Below, piece by piece: positions 50,594 through 62,120 of a DNA stretch of 64,000 nucleotides. Each line of letters starts with the position of its first letter. Within the stretch, counting starts at the first letter, position 1. This DNA comes from Bacteroidota bacterium (GTDB lineage: Bacteria > Bacteroidota > Bacteroidia > B-17B0 > Aurantibacillaceae). The stretch is from NCBI GenBank assembly GCA_013297775.1, contig JAAFIL010000014.1:1-64000 (forward strand). The letters are read 5' to 3'. The notes under the pieces are model-generated. The model saw nothing but the letters and a program-made list of their open reading frames with translations, did not search any database and was not told the DNA's origin. The position numbers and the translations under genes are program-made.

Positions 50594-51235
50594 ATGTTAA
50601 GTCAATTTATAGATTTCTTTTTACACTTAGATAAGCACTTGGCTGATTTGATGCAGCAATACCAAACAGGAACCTATCTTATTTTATGTTTAATTATTTT
50701 TTGCGAAACAGGTTTAGTAGCTACGCCATTTTTACCAGGCGATAGCTTGTTGTTTGCCGCAGGAATGCTTACCGCAAGTACGGGCATTTTAAATATTGGT
50801 TTATTAATTGTGCTGTTAGTTTTATCGGCCTTTTTAGGCGATAACGTGAACTATTTTGTAGGTCGTTTTTTTGGCGAGAAAGTATTTGATATTCCTATTT
50901 TAAAGAAATTAATTAAACGCGAGTACCTCGCTAAAACGCAATCTTTTTACGAAAAACATGGCGGCAAGACCATTATTATGGCGCGCTTTGTTCCTATTGT
51001 GCGCACCTTTGCGCCGTTTGCAGCGGGTTTAGGTAAAATGAATTACACACGCTACATTACCTTTTGTGTAGTAGGAGCTATTGTGTGGGTTAGTTTACTG
51101 AGTTTAGCAGGTTATTTTTTCGGAAATATTCCTATCATTAAAAATAATTTTGAAAAGGTTATTTTTGCCATTATTGGTATTTCGGTATTGCCTATTATCA
51201 TTGGGTATTTTAAAGGACGTAAAAAAACGGCGTAG
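50594..51235 (+). CDS. DedA-family membrane protein
   Basis: The 213-residue protein has the DedA (SNARE-associated/VTT) layout. CETGLVATPFLPGDSLLFAA near residue 36 holds the conserved F-x-P-G-D, DNVNYFVGRFFGEKVF near 84, and KTIIMARFVPIVRTFAPFAA near 124 holds the conserved Arg. About four to five helices are visible. DedA proteins act as polyprenyl-phosphate or phospholipid transporters. It follows the phosphorylase by 12 bases in the lpxK operon. Confidence 0.92.
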   Translation: MLSQFIDFFLHLDKHLADLMQQYQTGTYLILCLIIFCETGLVATPFLPGDSLLFAAGMLTASTGILNIGLLIVLLVLSAFLGDNVNYFVGRFFGEKVFDIPILKKLIKREYLAKTQSFYEKHGGKTIIMARFVPIVRTFAPFAAGLGKMNYTRYITFCVVGAIVWVSLLSLAGYFFGNIPIIKNNFEKVIFAIIGISVLPIIIGYFKGRKKTA

Positions 51236-51259
51236 TTTTTATACAACATCTAGTAACAG

Positions 51260-52750
51260 TTACACCTCTTTCCGCAAACGTGCCACAGGAATGTCCATTT
51301 GTTCGCGGTATTTAGCCACCGTGCGGCGGGCAATAGGATAGCCTTTTTGTTTTAATAAATCGCACAACTCATCATCGGTTAGCGGGTGTTTTTTAGCTTC
51401 GGCGGCAATGCAATCTTTTAAAATTTTCTTGATCTCGCGGTTACTAATTTCTTCGCCACTATCGTTGGTCATGGTTTCGCTAAAAAATGTTTTTAGTAAA
51501 AATGTCCCATAAGGCGTTTGAGCGTATTTGCTATTGGCTACACGGCTAATCGTAGATACATCTAACCCTACTTTTTCAGCAATGTCTTTTAAAATCATGG
51601 GCTTTAATTTACTTTCATCGCCCGACACAAAATAGTCTTCTTGGTATTCTAAAATGGCATGCATCGAAACCATAAGTGTTAAGTGACGTTGTTGCAAGGC
51701 TTCTATAAACCACTCTGCATTTTCAATTTTACTTTTTATAAATGAAGTGGCTTCTTTCCCATCTTTATTTTTTTGTTTAGAATACTCGCGCAACATTTCA
51801 ATGTACTCTTTACTTACTTTTAAATCGGGTAAGTTGCGAGCGTTGATACTCAACTCGGGTTTGCCTTCGCTAACTGTTACAATAAAATCGGGAACAACTT
51901 CTGTAAAATTATTCTCTTTTGTATCACTGTTTCCTGGACGTGGATTGAGGTGGCGTATTTCTTCAATTACCTCCTTCAACTCTTCTTCATCAATAGCTAA
52001 TCGCTTTAAAACTTTATCGTAATGTTTGCGACTAAATTCTTCCATGTGATTTTTAACAACCTCTATGGCATCTAATACTTCTTTTGTTTTTTCTGGTTTG
52101 CGGTTGAGTTGAATTAATAAACATTCTTGAAGTGTTCGTGCGCCTACACCTGCGGGATCAAATTCTTGTATAATAGCCAATATTGTTTTTACCTCTTCGA
52201 GTGTGGCGGTAATGTTATAATTAAAGGCTAAATCATCTATGATCAAATCTAATTCGCGACGTATATAGCCATCTTCGTCAATGCAACCAATTAAATAAAT
52301 ACCAATTGTATAATCGTGTTCATTTAAAACTCTGAGGCCTAATTGTTGCTCTAATAATTCGTGAAAGCCCAGTCCTTCCACTACAACAAATTCGCGTTGT
52401 TCGTCGTCGCTACCCTTATTCGAGATTTCATATTTGTAGGAGTCCATCTCTTCATCGCCCATATAATCTTCAATCTCTACGCCATCGTCAATTTTTTCGA
52501 TTTCCTTTTCTTTTATTTCTCCGCTTTCGTCGTATTCGGTATCTTCGCTTTCCCCTTCATTTTCGTTCGAGTAAAGCTCTTCGTCCGAGTCGTTGCCATC
52601 GTCTTCTTCAAGCGCAGGATTTAATTCTAACTCTTCTTTAATGCGTTCCTCTAAGGCTAAAGTTGGCATTTGCAACATCTTCATCAATTGAATTTGTTGC
52701 GGACTAAGCTTTTGAAGCAGCTTTAGATTTTGTATTTGTTTTAATGCCAT
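51260..52750 (-). CDS. rpoN: RNA polymerase sigma-54 factor
   Basis: The 496-residue sigma-54 directs enhancer-dependent transcription. Region I is the Gln-rich LLQKLSPQQIQLMKMLQMPT near residue 11, followed by a very acidic region II (~50-110, rich in E and D). The core-binding domain is at ~130-330. The HTH includes KDIAEKVGLDVSTISRVANS near 385. The RpoN box ARRTVAKYRE is near 475. All promoter-binding regions are intact. It lies 3 bases after tyrS on the same strand. No enhancer-binding activator is in the window. Confidence 0.95.
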   Translation of the reverse strand: MALKQIQNLKLLQKLSPQQIQLMKMLQMPTLALEERIKEELELNPALEEDDGNDSDEELYSNENEGESEDTEYDESGEIKEKEIEKIDDGVEIEDYMGDEEMDSYKYEISNKGSDDEQREFVVVEGLGFHELLEQQLGLRVLNEHDYTIGIYLIGCIDEDGYIRRELDLIIDDLAFNYNITATLEEVKTILAIIQEFDPAGVGARTLQECLLIQLNRKPEKTKEVLDAIEVVKNHMEEFSRKHYDKVLKRLAIDEEELKEVIEEIRHLNPRPGNSDTKENNFTEVVPDFIVTVSEGKPELSINARNLPDLKVSKEYIEMLREYSKQKNKDGKEATSFIKSKIENAEWFIEALQQRHLTLMVSMHAILEYQEDYFVSGDESKLKPMILKDIAEKVGLDVSTISRVANSKYAQTPYGTFLLKTFFSETMTNDSGEEISNREIKKILKDCIAAEAKKHPLTDDELCDLLKQKGYPIARRTVAKYREQMDIPVARLRKEV

Positions 52751-52753
52751 TGT

Positions 52754-54028
52754 TTAGTTTGCCACAATTAAAAAATTATCTTTTCGTCCTTTTTTAATAA
52801 GCATGTATTTATCGTTAATCAAATGACTTACCGAAAGTTTTAATTGTGGGTCGCTTATTTTTTCGCGGTTAATGCTAATGCCTCCACCTTGTACCATTTT
52901 GCGTGCTTCGCCTTTACTGGGGAACACCGTTGTTTTTTCGGCTAATAAATCCAACACCCCAAGCCCACTGGCAAGTTCAGCTTTCGAAATGGGAAATTGT
53001 TGCACGCCACTAAACACGTCTAAAAACGCATCTTCGCGAAGGGCAATTAGGTCTTCTAAACTGGCATTAAATAAAAAACTGCTGGTGTGGATGGCGTTTT
53101 CGTAGTCGGATAATCCATGCACCAAAACGGTTACATCTTTTGCTAATGTTTTTTGTAACAAACGCTCGTGTGGCGCAGTAACATGTTCTTGTTCGAGGCG
53201 TTCAATTTCTTCTTTTGTAAAGAACGTGAAAATACGCAAAAACGATTTGGCATCTTCGTCGCTGGTGTTTAACCAAAATTGATAAAAACGGTAGGGCGAG
53301 GTTTTGGTTTTATCGAGCCAAATATTGCCGCCTTCGGTTTTACCAAATTTAGTACCATCCGATTTTTTAATGAGTTGCGTCGTTAACGCAAAAGCCTCGC
53401 CACTGCACTTACGACGAATTAATTCAGTTCCGCTTGTAATGTTCCCCCATTGATCGCTACCACCCATTTGTAATTTACAATTTTTAGTTTGGTATAAATG
53501 GTAAAAATCGAATCCTTGTAAAAGTTGATAGCTAAACTCTGTAAAACTCATCCCACTCTCTAAACGGTTTTGAACACTGTCTTTAGCCATCATATAACTA
53601 ACGGTTAAAAATTTACCCACATCGCGAATAAAATTTAAAAACGAGTAGTCTTTCATCCAATCTAAATTATTAACGACCTCAGCTTTATTACTACCCGTTT
53701 TAAAATCTAAAAATTTTTCTAATTGCGATTGAATACCTTGTATATTTTTTTGAAGGGTTTCTTCATCTAACAAATTGCGTTCGGCCGATTTACCGCTAGG
53801 GTCTCCTACCATTCCAGTAGCACCGCCTACCAAAGCAATGGGCGCATGCCCTGCTTTCTGAAAACGCATCAAGGTTATAATTTGAGCTAGGCTACCCACA
53901 TGCAAACTATCGGCGGTGGGGTCGAAACCAATGTATCCACTTACCTTTTCGTGGGTTAGCAAATCCTCTGTTCCTGGCATAATGTCGTGTAAAATGCCTC
54001 TCCACTTTAATTCTTCAACAAAGTTCAT
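52754..54028 (-). CDS. tyrS: Tyrosine--tRNA ligase
   Basis: The 424-residue class I synthetase charges tRNA-Tyr. [19 protein letters not shown] near residue 32 carries the HIGH equivalent HVGS, the tyrosine site is in [15 protein letters not shown] near 167, and the KMSKS equivalent is [11 protein letters not shown] near 228. The C-terminal S4 RNA-binding domain spans ~355-424 ([18 protein letters not shown]). Length is typical for the bacterial TyrRS. rpoN follows 3 bases later. The gap 54029-54111 holds no clear element. Confidence 0.96.
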   Translation of the reverse strand: MNFVEELKWRGILHDIMPGTEDLLTHEKVSGYIGFDPTADSLHVGSLAQIITLMRFQKAGHAPIALVGGATGMVGDPSGKSAERNLLDEETLQKNIQGIQSQLEKFLDFKTGSNKAEVVNNLDWMKDYSFLNFIRDVGKFLTVSYMMAKDSVQNRLESGMSFTEFSYQLLQGFDFYHLYQTKNCKLQMGGSDQWGNITSGTELIRRKCSGEAFALTTQLIKKSDGTKFGKTEGGNIWLDKTKTSPYRFYQFWLNTSDEDAKSFLRIFTFFTKEEIERLEQEHVTAPHERLLQKTLAKDVTVLVHGLSDYENAIHTSSFLFNASLEDLIALREDAFLDVFSGVQQFPISKAELASGLGVLDLLAEKTTVFPSKGEARKMVQGGGISINREKISDPQLKLSVSHLINDKYMLIKKGRKDNFLIVAN

Positions 54029-54111
54029 GCTTTAAAATTACAAAAAGTTTGTGGTTTAGTTGAATAGGTGTCTATGTATGGTTTTAAATTTTTTGAAAGT
54101 AAGAAATACCA

Positions 54112-54921
54112 TTACTGAAAACGATCGGTTAAAAATTTTTGAATGTGTTGGCATACTTCAACTACCTTTTCTAAATTAAGCGTGTGTCCGGTATTGGGCA
54201 ACACATAAAGGAGCGCGTTGTGGATGTGTTCGTGTACCGATTGAGCTAAATGCACGGGTAATAACAAATCTTTTTCGCCGTGTAAAATAAGCGTAGGTGT
54301 TGAAATGGTTTTTAATAAGGGGCGATAATCGGCTCGCTCTTTAGTGGCGCGCATTAATTTAAAGATGGCTTCGTTATTCTCATTGGCTTCTTTGCGGGCG
54401 TTTTTCATAACCTCAATGGGTATAATTGGATTTTTGAAATAACTTTCGCTCAACACCGAGGGCAACATAATATCGAGTAACAAACTATACCCACCTAGTT
54501 CTAAAGCCCGCCACCAACTGTATTCAATGGCTTCGTAATAAGGTGTTTTATGTGCAAACGTACTCAACAAAATTAATGATTTTACCCGCTTGGGATAATT
54601 AACCGTTAAATGCTGCGCCACCAAACTGCCATAAGATAAGCCTATAATGTGCGCCGTTTCAATACCTTCAGTATCTAATACCCGAATCACATCTTGTGCA
54701 TGTGTATCGAAATTTCTGGCTGCACCTGTTTTATCGCTTTGCCCTTGAAAAATAAAATCCAGTAAAACAATGCGGTACTGTGTTTTAAAATAAGGTAGCA
54801 CAAAAAACCAACTCAATGTGCTTTGGGTGAGTCCATTTAAAAATACCAGTGTTTGCGCGCTTTGCCCGTTTCCGTGCAATTCATAATAGAGGTTTAACCC
54901 ATCGTGTGTTTTAGTTTGCAT
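54112..54921 (-). CDS. Alpha/beta-fold hydrolase
   Basis: The 269-residue protein has the alpha/beta-hydrolase core. LVFLNGLTQSTLSWFFVLPY near residue 26 carries the oxyanion region, HIIGLSYGSLVAQHLTVNYP near 90 the nucleophile elbow G-L-S-Y-G-S with Ser, LILHGEKDLLLPVHLAQSV near 209 the acid, and LPNTGHTLNLEKVVEVC near 240 the His. It is therefore probably active as an esterase, lipase or related enzyme. The substrate is unknown. It lies 11 bases downstream of the LD-carboxypeptidase gene. Confidence 0.88.
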   Translation of the reverse strand: MQTKTHDGLNLYYELHGNGQSAQTLVFLNGLTQSTLSWFFVLPYFKTQYRIVLLDFIFQGQSDKTGAARNFDTHAQDVIRVLDTEGIETAHIIGLSYGSLVAQHLTVNYPKRVKSLILLSTFAHKTPYYEAIEYSWWRALELGGYSLLLDIMLPSVLSESYFKNPIIPIEVMKNARKEANENNEAIFKLMRATKERADYRPLLKTISTPTLILHGEKDLLLPVHLAQSVHEHIHNALLYVLPNTGHTLNLEKVVEVCQHIQKFLTDRFQ

Positions 54922-54932
54922 AGCGTGTTATA

Positions 54933-55844
54933 TTAAATTGTTTCCATGTAATGAATTTGTGTTGCGTTGGCGTTAACCGTTAAAGAAATGGTTTTGCCTA
55001 AAAACAAAGCGCGGTTATCGTCAATGTGACCCGCAGGGAAACCAAAGCAAACCGGATAATCGTACGCGCTTACGGCTTCTAAAATAATACCCTCCGCTGT
55101 TTTTCCAAATGGAACGGTGTTATCTTTCATATCGCTCATGCCGCCAACTATTAAACCTTTTAATTGGGCTAGTTTACCACTTCGTTTTAATTGCAGCATC
55201 ATTCGGTCAATGTGGTAAAGGTACTCATCTAAGTCTTCTAAAAATAAAATACAATTCTCGCTATTCAAATCCGATGCGCTTCCACTAATGGCAAACAAAA
55301 TGGATAGGTTACCACCTACTATTGGCGCACAGGCTACACCGTTTCTGTTTAGTGGATGAGCGGGTATCTGGTAAGTTGGTAATTGCCCTTCGAGTGCCGT
55401 TTTTAAACTTAATGTAGCGGCTTGGTTTTTAAAAAAATTAATGGGCATGGTGGCATGTAAACTTTGTACTCCTAAGTTATTAAGATGTGCATGAAGAACG
55501 GTTACATCGCTGTAACCGATGAGCCATTTAGGATGTTTAAAAAAATGCTCAAAGTTAATGGTATCTATAATTCGAATGGTTCCATATCCGCCCCTCACAA
55601 TAAGTATTGCTTTTATAGTTGAGTCATCGAGTGCCCACTGCAAATCGGTAGCGCGCGCGGCATCGGTGCCAGCAAATTGATGGTGTACATCAAATAGATA
55701 TTTCCCTAACACAGGTTCGTAACCCCATTGTTTGATGAGGTTTAATGCGGGCGTTAACTCCTCGGCATTAATTTTACGAGCCGTGGCAACAATGGCAATG
55801 GCATCGTTGGGTTTAAGATAATTTGGACTACTACTGGTTTTCAT
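54933..55844 (-). CDS. LD-carboxypeptidase (peptidase S66)
   Basis: The 303-residue S66 enzyme removes the terminal D-alanine from murein tetrapeptides during peptidoglycan recycling. [15 protein letters not shown] starts the fold, and the nucleophile is the Ser in [14 protein letters not shown] / [16 protein letters not shown], the second being the conserved G-Y-S-D-x-T near residue 110. [20 protein letters not shown] near 202 holds the Glu, and [15 protein letters not shown] near 274 the His. The triad is present. It leads a two-gene operon with the hydrolase and is divergent from metG. Confidence 0.9.
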   Translation of the reverse strand: MKTSSSPNYLKPNDAIAIVATARKINAEELTPALNLIKQWGYEPVLGKYLFDVHHQFAGTDAARATDLQWALDDSTIKAILIVRGGYGTIRIIDTINFEHFFKHPKWLIGYSDVTVLHAHLNNLGVQSLHATMPINFFKNQAATLSLKTALEGQLPTYQIPAHPLNRNGVACAPIVGGNLSILFAISGSASDLNSENCILFLEDLDEYLYHIDRMMLQLKRSGKLAQLKGLIVGGMSDMKDNTVPFGKTAEGIILEAVSAYDYPVCFGFPAGHIDDNRALFLGKTISLTVNANATQIHYMETI

Positions 55845-55921
55845 GCTACTGCTAAATTGCTAAAATTCATTAATTTATTCTGCTTTCTATTCTGGATACG
55901 AAGCGAATTAACCTATTATAT

Positions 55922-55929
55922 TATCTTTG
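55922..55929 (+). promoter_or_regulatory. -7 promoter box for metG
   Basis: TATCTTTG matches TAnnTTTG. Transcription would start near 55934, so the TTG at 55857 upstream cannot be the start, and the ATG at 55962 gives a ~28-base leader. Confidence 0.5.
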
Positions 55930-55961
55930 TTCAAAAATACTGTATTTTACGATTTGGATGT

Positions 55962-58016
55962 ATGACGCCTGATTTTAAACGAACATTAGTTACTGCTGCT
56001 TTACCTTATGCAAATGGTCCCGTTCACATTGGTCATTTGGCAGGGTGTTATTTGCCCTCCGATATTTATGTGCGCTATTTACGCAGCAAAGGACAAGATG
56101 TGGTGTTTGTTTGTGGAAGCGATGAACATGGCGTACCCATTACTATTAAAGCCAAACGCGAAAATGCTACGCCGCAAGCCGTAGTGGATAAGTACCATCA
56201 CATGATGAAGGAATCGTTTGCAGAGTTTGGAATTTCATTTGATGTGTACTCGCGTACTTCGAGCAAAACGCATCATGAAACAGCCTCCGCATTTTTTAAA
56301 ACCCTCTACGATAAAGGCGGCTTCACCGAGCAAGTAACTGAACAATATTATGATGAAACGGCTAAACAATTTTTGGCCGATAGATACATTACAGGCGAAT
56401 GTCCGAACTGTGGTAACCCCAATGCTTACGGCGACCAATGCGAGCGTTGTGGCACGTCTTTAAATCCTACCGATTTAAAAAATCCTAAGTCGGCACTGAG
56501 CGGTAACCCACCTGTATTAAAACAAACTAAAAATTGGTTTTTACCCTTAGATCAATTACAGCCTAAAATACAAGCTTACTTAGACGAACACAAAGATTGG
56601 AAAACAACGGTTTATGGGCAATGTAAAAGTTGGCTCGAAAGTGGAGACGGTTTGCAACCCCGCGCCATGACCCGTGATTTGGATTGGGGAGTGCCCGTGC
56701 CCTTGCCAAATGCAGAGGGAAAAGTATTGTATGTTTGGTTCGATGCACCAATTGGGTACATTAGTGCCACTAAAGAATTGTTGCCCGACACTTGGGAATT
56801 GTATTGGAAAAGCAAAAAAACTCGCCTTATTCATTTCATTGGAAAAGATAATATTGTTTTTCATTGCATTATTTTTCCGGCTATGTTAATGGAACATGGC
56901 GAATTTATTGTGGCCGATAATGTGCCAGCTAACGAATTTTTAAACCTCGAAGGCGATAAAATTTCTACCTCGCGCAATTGGGCCGTTTGGTTACACGAGT
57001 ATTTACAAGAGTTTAAAGACCAACAAGATGTATTGCGCTTTACCTTATGCGCAACAGCACCCGAAACCAGAGATAACGATTTTACTTGGAAAACATTTTT
57101 AGATAAAAACAATAATGAGTTAGCAGCTATTTTTGGCAACTTTATCAATCGGACGATAGTATTAACTCGCAATTACTACGCTGGAGCGGTTCCCGAAGCG
57201 AAAGCGTTTACAAAGGAAGATATAAAAGTATTGGAGCAGATGAGTACGTTTCCTGACCGAATAGGTGAAGCACTCGATCAATTTAAGTTTCGCGAAGGCT
57301 TACAAGAGTGGCTAAACTTAGCACGATTGGGCAACAAGTACTTAACAGATAATGAACCTTGGAAAATACAAAACGATAATCCCGAGCGGGTGAAAACGGT
57401 TATGCACCTTGCTTTGCAAATTTCGGTGAACTTAGCCATTTTAGGAGAACCCTTTTTACCATTTACATCTAAAAAATTATTTACCCTACTTAATGTAGTG
57501 CCACTTAAATGGAATGCCGCCCGACAAAATACTAATTTACATGTTGGCCATAAAATAGACGCCGTTTTATCTGGCATTTTGTTTCCGAAAATGGACCAAG
57601 AGGTAATTGCGTTTCAACTACAAAAACTTGAGAAAGCCAAAGAAGCCATGTTGGCTGCTAATAGTTTATTAGAACCCGCAAAGGCGGAAACCAGTTTTGA
57701 TGATTTTTCGAGAATGGATATACGCTCAGGAACAATTGTTGAGGCCGAACGTGTGCCTAAAACCGATAAATTATTAAAACTACTAATTGATACTGGATTA
57801 GATAAACGCACCGTTGTGAGTGGTATTGCCGCTTGGTACAAACCCGAAGAAATTATTGGACAACAAGTTAGTATTTTAGTAAATTTAGCTCCTCGAAAAA
57901 TAAAAGGCATTGAAAGTCAAGGGATGATACTCATGGCTGAAAATCAAGCTGGTGAATTAAGTTTTATAGCCCCTACAAAGGGTAAAATAATTAACAATGG
58001 AGATACAATTAAATAA
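55962..58016 (+). CDS. metG: Methionine--tRNA ligase
   Basis: The 684-residue class I synthetase from ATG 55962 charges tRNA-Met. [20 protein letters not shown] near residue 17 holds the HIGH motif. A four-Cys zinc knot is seen in [18 protein letters not shown] near 147. [16 protein letters not shown] near 333 is the KMSKS region, and the anticodon-binding helices follow. The C-terminal tRNA-binding domain (~575-684) starts [20 protein letters not shown], as in long bacterial MetRS. A frame extending back to 55857 would pass through the promoter. It overlaps the next gene by 20 bases. Confidence 0.96.
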   Translation: MTPDFKRTLVTAALPYANGPVHIGHLAGCYLPSDIYVRYLRSKGQDVVFVCGSDEHGVPITIKAKRENATPQAVVDKYHHMMKESFAEFGISFDVYSRTSSKTHHETASAFFKTLYDKGGFTEQVTEQYYDETAKQFLADRYITGECPNCGNPNAYGDQCERCGTSLNPTDLKNPKSALSGNPPVLKQTKNWFLPLDQLQPKIQAYLDEHKDWKTTVYGQCKSWLESGDGLQPRAMTRDLDWGVPVPLPNAEGKVLYVWFDAPIGYISATKELLPDTWELYWKSKKTRLIHFIGKDNIVFHCIIFPAMLMEHGEFIVADNVPANEFLNLEGDKISTSRNWAVWLHEYLQEFKDQQDVLRFTLCATAPETRDNDFTWKTFLDKNNNELAAIFGNFINRTIVLTRNYYAGAVPEAKAFTKEDIKVLEQMSTFPDRIGEALDQFKFREGLQEWLNLARLGNKYLTDNEPWKIQNDNPERVKTVMHLALQISVNLAILGEPFLPFTSKKLFTLLNVVPLKWNAARQNTNLHVGHKIDAVLSGILFPKMDQEVIAFQLQKLEKAKEAMLAANSLLEPAKAETSFDDFSRMDIRSGTIVEAERVPKTDKLLKLLIDTGLDKRTVVSGIAAWYKPEEIIGQQVSILVNLAPRKIKGIESQGMILMAENQAGELSFIAPTKGKIINNGDTIK

Positions 58017-58842
58017 ATTTCTGATACTGCTTTGCTTGTTTATAAGCATGAGTGTAAATGCGCAGAAAAACTCGGATAATATTAGTCGTCCGCCCGATGA
58101 TGAATTACCTAACCCTAATGGCGATTTCAAACGCTTTGAAAAAAGGCGAACTTATGTTTCGAAGTGGCAAATAAAAGAGTTGAAAGAAGGGGCAATTATT
58201 GTGCGTTTACCAACAAATAAATTGGCTATTGACAAATTTAGAGCCATTGGTAATGAAGAGGCAGCCGAACGAAAAGAAAATGAAACCATTGCTTTGAACA
58301 AATTATACTACCGTGCACTTTCTAATTATTTCAAATTTTGTAAAGTGTATTTTATGTATAGTAGCAGCACCGACTCTCTATTAAAAGGAACTCGGCAAGG
58401 TTTATTTTTAGACTCTAATTTAGTTCGCAACGACAGTATTAAATTAGATGTAGCGTATTATCTTTTTGCCGATAAAGACGTGGTGTATAACTCTTCCATA
58501 GGCTTGGTACCCGAAGCACAAGCCTTGCAGGTAAAAGAAGCCGGAACACCTACTAAACAATGTTTTGTCGTATTCAAAAATAAGTATGGACATCAATTAA
58601 AACACCCCTTCCCTTACTTTATTTTGTTTAACTCGTTCTTTAAGGGCACAGGTCTTGATGCAGATTATATTTTTACCATTACGAAAAACGGAAAGAATAT
58701 AAACGTTTTACTTAATAAACTTTATAGACAAGAGCGATTAAATAAAATGTCGGCGGTTATTAGTCGCCGTTTAACAGAATTTTACGAGGATAATAAGTCC
58801 TTTGAACTGAAAGATAAAGATTTGGAGAAATTCTTGTATTAA
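57997..58842 (+). CDS. Secreted protein of unknown function
   Basis: The 281-residue protein begins within metG and has a signal peptide ([21 protein letters not shown], written as [13 protein letters not shown] plus FISMSVNA). The mature protein is charged, with [20 protein letters not shown] near residue 29, [20 protein letters not shown] near 56 and a hydrophobic central part ([18 protein letters not shown] near 210). I recognise no domain. Proteins of this composition are common and uncharacterised in Bacteroidota. The overlap with metG is probably just compact packing. It is convergent with the transketolase genes, 32 bases apart. Confidence 0.65.
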   Translation: MEIQLNKFLILLCLFISMSVNAQKNSDNISRPPDDELPNPNGDFKRFEKRRTYVSKWQIKELKEGAIIVRLPTNKLAIDKFRAIGNEEAAERKENETIALNKLYYRALSNYFKFCKVYFMYSSSTDSLLKGTRQGLFLDSNLVRNDSIKLDVAYYLFADKDVVYNSSIGLVPEAQALQVKEAGTPTKQCFVVFKNKYGHQLKHPFPYFILFNSFFKGTGLDADYIFTITKNGKNINVLLNKLYRQERLNKMSAVISRRLTEFYEDNKSFELKDKDLEKFLY

Positions 58843-58874
58843 ACAGTAAGCAAATTTTTTTAATAGTATTTAAT

Positions 58875-59831
58875 TTACTTCCGTTTAGTAACTGCTTCAA
58901 CGGCTTCTAAAATATTAATAGTATCTAAACCATATTTTTTCATTAATTCATCGGGTGTTCCACTTTCGCCAAAGCTATCGTTTACCGCTACAAACTCTTG
59001 CGGTGTAGGCAACTTTCGAGCTAATAATTGTGCAATGCTATCGCCCAATCCACCGTGACGTTGGTGTTCTTCGGCACTTACAACACAACGCGTTTTACTT
59101 ACCGATTTTAAAATGGCTTCTTCGTCGAGGGGTTTAATGGTATGAATATTAATCACCTCGGCTGAAATACCTTTACCATGAAGAATTTCTGCGGCCTCTA
59201 AAGCTTTCCAAACTAAATGACCAGTTGCCACAATGGTAACATCGGTTCCTTCTTGTAAAAGCACTGCTTTACCAATTACAAATGGTTGGTCGGCTGGCGT
59301 AAAATTGGGCACACTTGGACGGCCAAATCTTAAATAAACTGGTCCATGGTGTTGAGCCACGGCAATTGTAGCAGCTTTTGTTTGGTTATAATCACATGGA
59401 TTAATAACCACCATATTCGGCAGCATTTTCATTAAGCCAATATCTTCTAATATTTGATGCGTGGCTCCATCTTCGCCTAGCGTTAAGCCTGCGTGTGATG
59501 CTGCAATTTTTACATTTTTATCAGAGTAAGCGATGCTTTGACGAATTTGATCATAAACCCGACCTGTACTAAAATTAGCAAACGTTCCCGTAAACGGAAT
59601 TTTTCCGCCAATGGTTAAACCTGCGGCAATCCCCATCATGTTGGCTTCGGCTATTCCAACCTGAAAAAAACGATCGGGATGTGCCTTTTGAAACGCATCC
59701 ATTTTTAAGGAGCCTGTTAAATCGGCACATAAGGCTACAACATTCGGATTGATATTTCCCAGTTCGCTCAAGCCTGCGCCAAATCCTGAACGTGTATCTT
59801 TTTTTTCGGTATAGGTATAGTTTTTCATCAT
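58875..59831 (-). CDS. Transketolase C-terminal subunit
   Basis: The 318-residue protein supplies the pyrimidine-binding and C-terminal domains of a two-gene transketolase. [20 protein letters not shown] near residue 54 carries the Glu that activates thiamine diphosphate, [19 protein letters not shown] near 79, [20 protein letters not shown] near 111, and the C-terminal domain has [15 protein letters not shown] near 252. Split transketolases of this sort are usual in many bacteria and archaea. Its start overlaps the VWA gene's stop by 1 base. The N-terminal subunit is one gene further upstream. Confidence 0.92.
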   Translation of the reverse strand: MMKNYTYTEKKDTRSGFGAGLSELGNINPNVVALCADLTGSLKMDAFQKAHPDRFFQVGIAEANMMGIAAGLTIGGKIPFTGTFANFSTGRVYDQIRQSIAYSDKNVKIAASHAGLTLGEDGATHQILEDIGLMKMLPNMVVINPCDYNQTKAATIAVAQHHGPVYLRFGRPSVPNFTPADQPFVIGKAVLLQEGTDVTIVATGHLVWKALEAAEILHGKGISAEVINIHTIKPLDEEAILKSVSKTRCVVSAEEHQRHGGLGDSIAQLLARKLPTPQEFVAVNDSFGESGTPDELMKKYGLDTINILEAVEAVTKRK

Positions 59832-61231
59832 TAAAATAATTTTATAGTTTGAGTTGTATTTTGCTTTACTTCAAAATTTCGTTCAATCGTTTTTAAAGTT
59901 TCTTTTGCTGTTTCGTATCTAAACACCACCTTGTATTTGCCTGGCTGCAAATATATGATTTCGCTTTGCAAAGTTGTGTTTAAGTTACAAACCCAATTTA
60001 CTTCTTTTCCTGTATCGGTATAAATGCTGCCATAGCCGTTACCTAGCTTAGTAAATACAACATTTCCGCTTGTAGGAATTTTAATAGTGTTAGTAGAACT
60101 TTGTTTTATTTCTACATCTTTTATGTAAAGCCTTGGCAGGGTTAATACTTCTAAGTCATATTTACCCACAATTAGTTTTTCGGTTTTACCAAACTCTTGC
60201 ACAATTAAAGTTTTCATTTCTCCAGTTTTTCTAACAATGGTGCTGGGGTAGTATTTACTAATAGGTCCGTCTAGCTCTAACCGCAAGTACCCTTGTGGGG
60301 CATCAACCTCAAACACATTATGTTTACCTTTAATAATGTTTATGTTTTTAAGTTCTTGTGGGGGTATGGTATGAACTACTAAATCGTAATTTATATCTGG
60401 GTCAAGAACCAGTGTGTCGGGGTTTCCGCGGTGATTAATGGTATGTAAATAATTATATTTTACTGCCGTTGTTCCAGCTTCGTAAAACGTCATATCCACA
60501 TCGGTTTCTGTTGGTTTCTTACTCAAGTCTAGTAAATCTACTTCTACAGTTGTTTGCGAAAGGGCTTCGGTTAAAACAAGTTTTAAAACCGATTTAAAAT
60601 TAGCTTCGTTGCTAACATCGTAAAATTTTCCCATACAGGCAAAGGCATCTGCAAACTTCACATCGAGCCCTACGCCAATTACAAACGGACGTAAAAAAAT
60701 ACCTTTTTTCTGCATCTCTAAACTAACTTGGCAAGGATTTCCATCGCACTCTTCGATGCCATCGGTAATTAAAATAACAATATTACGGCAATTGCTACAA
60801 GGCGTAAAATCATTTAAGCATTCGCCCAGGGAATAGGCAATAGGTGTGGTACCTAAAGGCTCTAGGCGATTGATGCGTTGTTTAATTTTTAAGGCATTGG
60901 TTTTTGCAGTAGCAAATGGCACTTCGAGTTTACTATCTTTACAATTACGTTCGGGTTTAAAAAAAGTAGTGTGCCCATAACAGCGCAAAGCCAATTCTAG
61001 GTTAGGCTTATTTTTAAGACTATCTAAAAAATCGCCCATTACTTTTTTGGCAACTTCAATTTTAATGTTGCTGTTCCATGGGGCGTACATGCTGTAGCTG
61101 TCGTCGAAAATGAAAAGAATACGATTGGTTACCTGCGCTTGCAGTGTTGGCGCATACAAAAAGTTGAGCCATAAAAAGCCAAGGGCGCAAACAATTCTTT
61201 GAAGCGGAAGTATAACTCTATTTTTTTTCAA
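59831..61231 (-). CDS. Secreted von Willebrand factor A domain protein
   Basis: The 466-residue protein has a signal peptide (~residues 1-32, ending TLQAQ) and a VWA domain (~35-225). The MIDAS metal site is complete: [18 protein letters not shown] (D-x-S-x-S) near residue 38, [16 protein letters not shown] near 130 with Thr, and [18 protein letters not shown] near 163 with Asp. The C-terminal half (~240-466) is made of strands of possible Ig-like or carboxypeptidase-regulatory-like type, such as [17 protein letters not shown]. The presence of a secreted adhesion/binding protein between the two halves of transketolase is odd. It lies 24 bases after the N-terminal subunit gene. Confidence 0.8.
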   Translation of the reverse strand: MKKNRVILPLQRIVCALGFLWLNFLYAPTLQAQVTNRILFIFDDSYSMYAPWNSNIKIEVAKKVMGDFLDSLKNKPNLELALRCYGHTTFFKPERNCKDSKLEVPFATAKTNALKIKQRINRLEPLGTTPIAYSLGECLNDFTPCSNCRNIVILITDGIEECDGNPCQVSLEMQKKGIFLRPFVIGVGLDVKFADAFACMGKFYDVSNEANFKSVLKLVLTEALSQTTVEVDLLDLSKKPTETDVDMTFYEAGTTAVKYNYLHTINHRGNPDTLVLDPDINYDLVVHTIPPQELKNINIIKGKHNVFEVDAPQGYLRLELDGPISKYYPSTIVRKTGEMKTLIVQEFGKTEKLIVGKYDLEVLTLPRLYIKDVEIKQSSTNTIKIPTSGNVVFTKLGNGYGSIYTDTGKEVNWVCNLNTTLQSEIIYLQPGKYKVVFRYETAKETLKTIERNFEVKQNTTQTIKLF

Positions 61232-61255
61232 CCTGATGTGTTGATTAACGCCACG

Positions 61256-62104
61256 CTAATAATCACCTAAAGTTACAGGTAATTGTTCTAGTGCCTTTTG
61301 CAATTGTTCATCATTAGGTGCCGAGCCGTGCCATTTGTGAGTTCCCATCATATAATCCACGCCCATTCCCATTTCGGTTCGCATTAATACCATTATGGGT
61401 TTTCCTTTTCCAAGAAGTGTTTTAGCATGGTTTAGTCCATTTATAACGGCTAGTAAATCGTTTCCGTTTTCAATTTCGGTTACTATCCACCCAAAAGCCT
61501 CAAACTTGGCACGTAAGTTCCCTAAAGATAAAACGTTATCTACATCGCCGTCTATTTGTCTGCCATTGTAATCTACTGTAGCAATGTAATTATCTATTTT
61601 ATTGGCTGCAGCATACATGGCAGCTTCCCAAATTTGTCCTTCTTGCAATTCGCCATCGCCATGAAGGGAATACACCAAAGCAGTATCCTTATTTAGTTTT
61701 TTAGCTAGGGCGGCTCCAATGGCTACGCTCATGCCTTGTCCTAATGAACCCGATGCTACGCGCACACCTGGCAAGCCTTCGTGTGTGGTTGGATGACCTT
61801 GTAACCGGGAATTAAGTTTCCGAAATGTTTTTAATTCTTCTATTGGAAAATACCCTGTTCGGGCTAAAACGCTATAAAACACAGGGCTTATGTGTCCATT
61901 ACTTAAAAAAAATAAATCGTCGTTAACCCCATCCATCGTAAACCGTTGAGGTTTGTGATTTAAAATTGAACCATATAGTGCAACAAAATACTCAACACAA
62001 CCCAAAGAACCGCCAGGATGACCCGAACTAACGGCATGAACCATTCGTACAATATCGCGGCGAATTTGTGGGCATAAATCGGTAAGTGAATTAGGTAGAG
62101 ACAT
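61256..62104 (-). CDS. Transketolase N-terminal subunit
   Basis: The 282-residue protein binds the diphosphate side of thiamine diphosphate. RRDIVRMVHAVSSGHPGGSL near residue 15 has the family H-P-G-G, LSNGHISPVFYSVLARTGYF near 68, VRVASGSLGQGMSVAIGAAL near 114 and the G-D-G motif in VYSLHGDGELQEGQIWEAAM near 142, with the N of V-D-Y-N closing it. It works together with the subunit at 58875-59831 in the pentose phosphate pathway. A TAATTTTG promoter box lies 16 bases upstream. Confidence 0.92.
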   Translation of the reverse strand: MSLPNSLTDLCPQIRRDIVRMVHAVSSGHPGGSLGCVEYFVALYGSILNHKPQRFTMDGVNDDLFFLSNGHISPVFYSVLARTGYFPIEELKTFRKLNSRLQGHPTTHEGLPGVRVASGSLGQGMSVAIGAALAKKLNKDTALVYSLHGDGELQEGQIWEAAMYAAANKIDNYIATVDYNGRQIDGDVDNVLSLGNLRAKFEAFGWIVTEIENGNDLLAVINGLNHAKTLLGKGKPIMVLMRTEMGMGVDYMMGTHKWHGSAPNDEQLQKALEQLPVTLGDY

Positions 62105-62120
62105 AATATAAATGAAAAAT

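Noticed and set aside
55857-55961. Longer N-terminus for metG from TTG 55857
   Set aside because: The -7 box at 55922 lies inside it, and the family N-terminus begins at ATG 55962.
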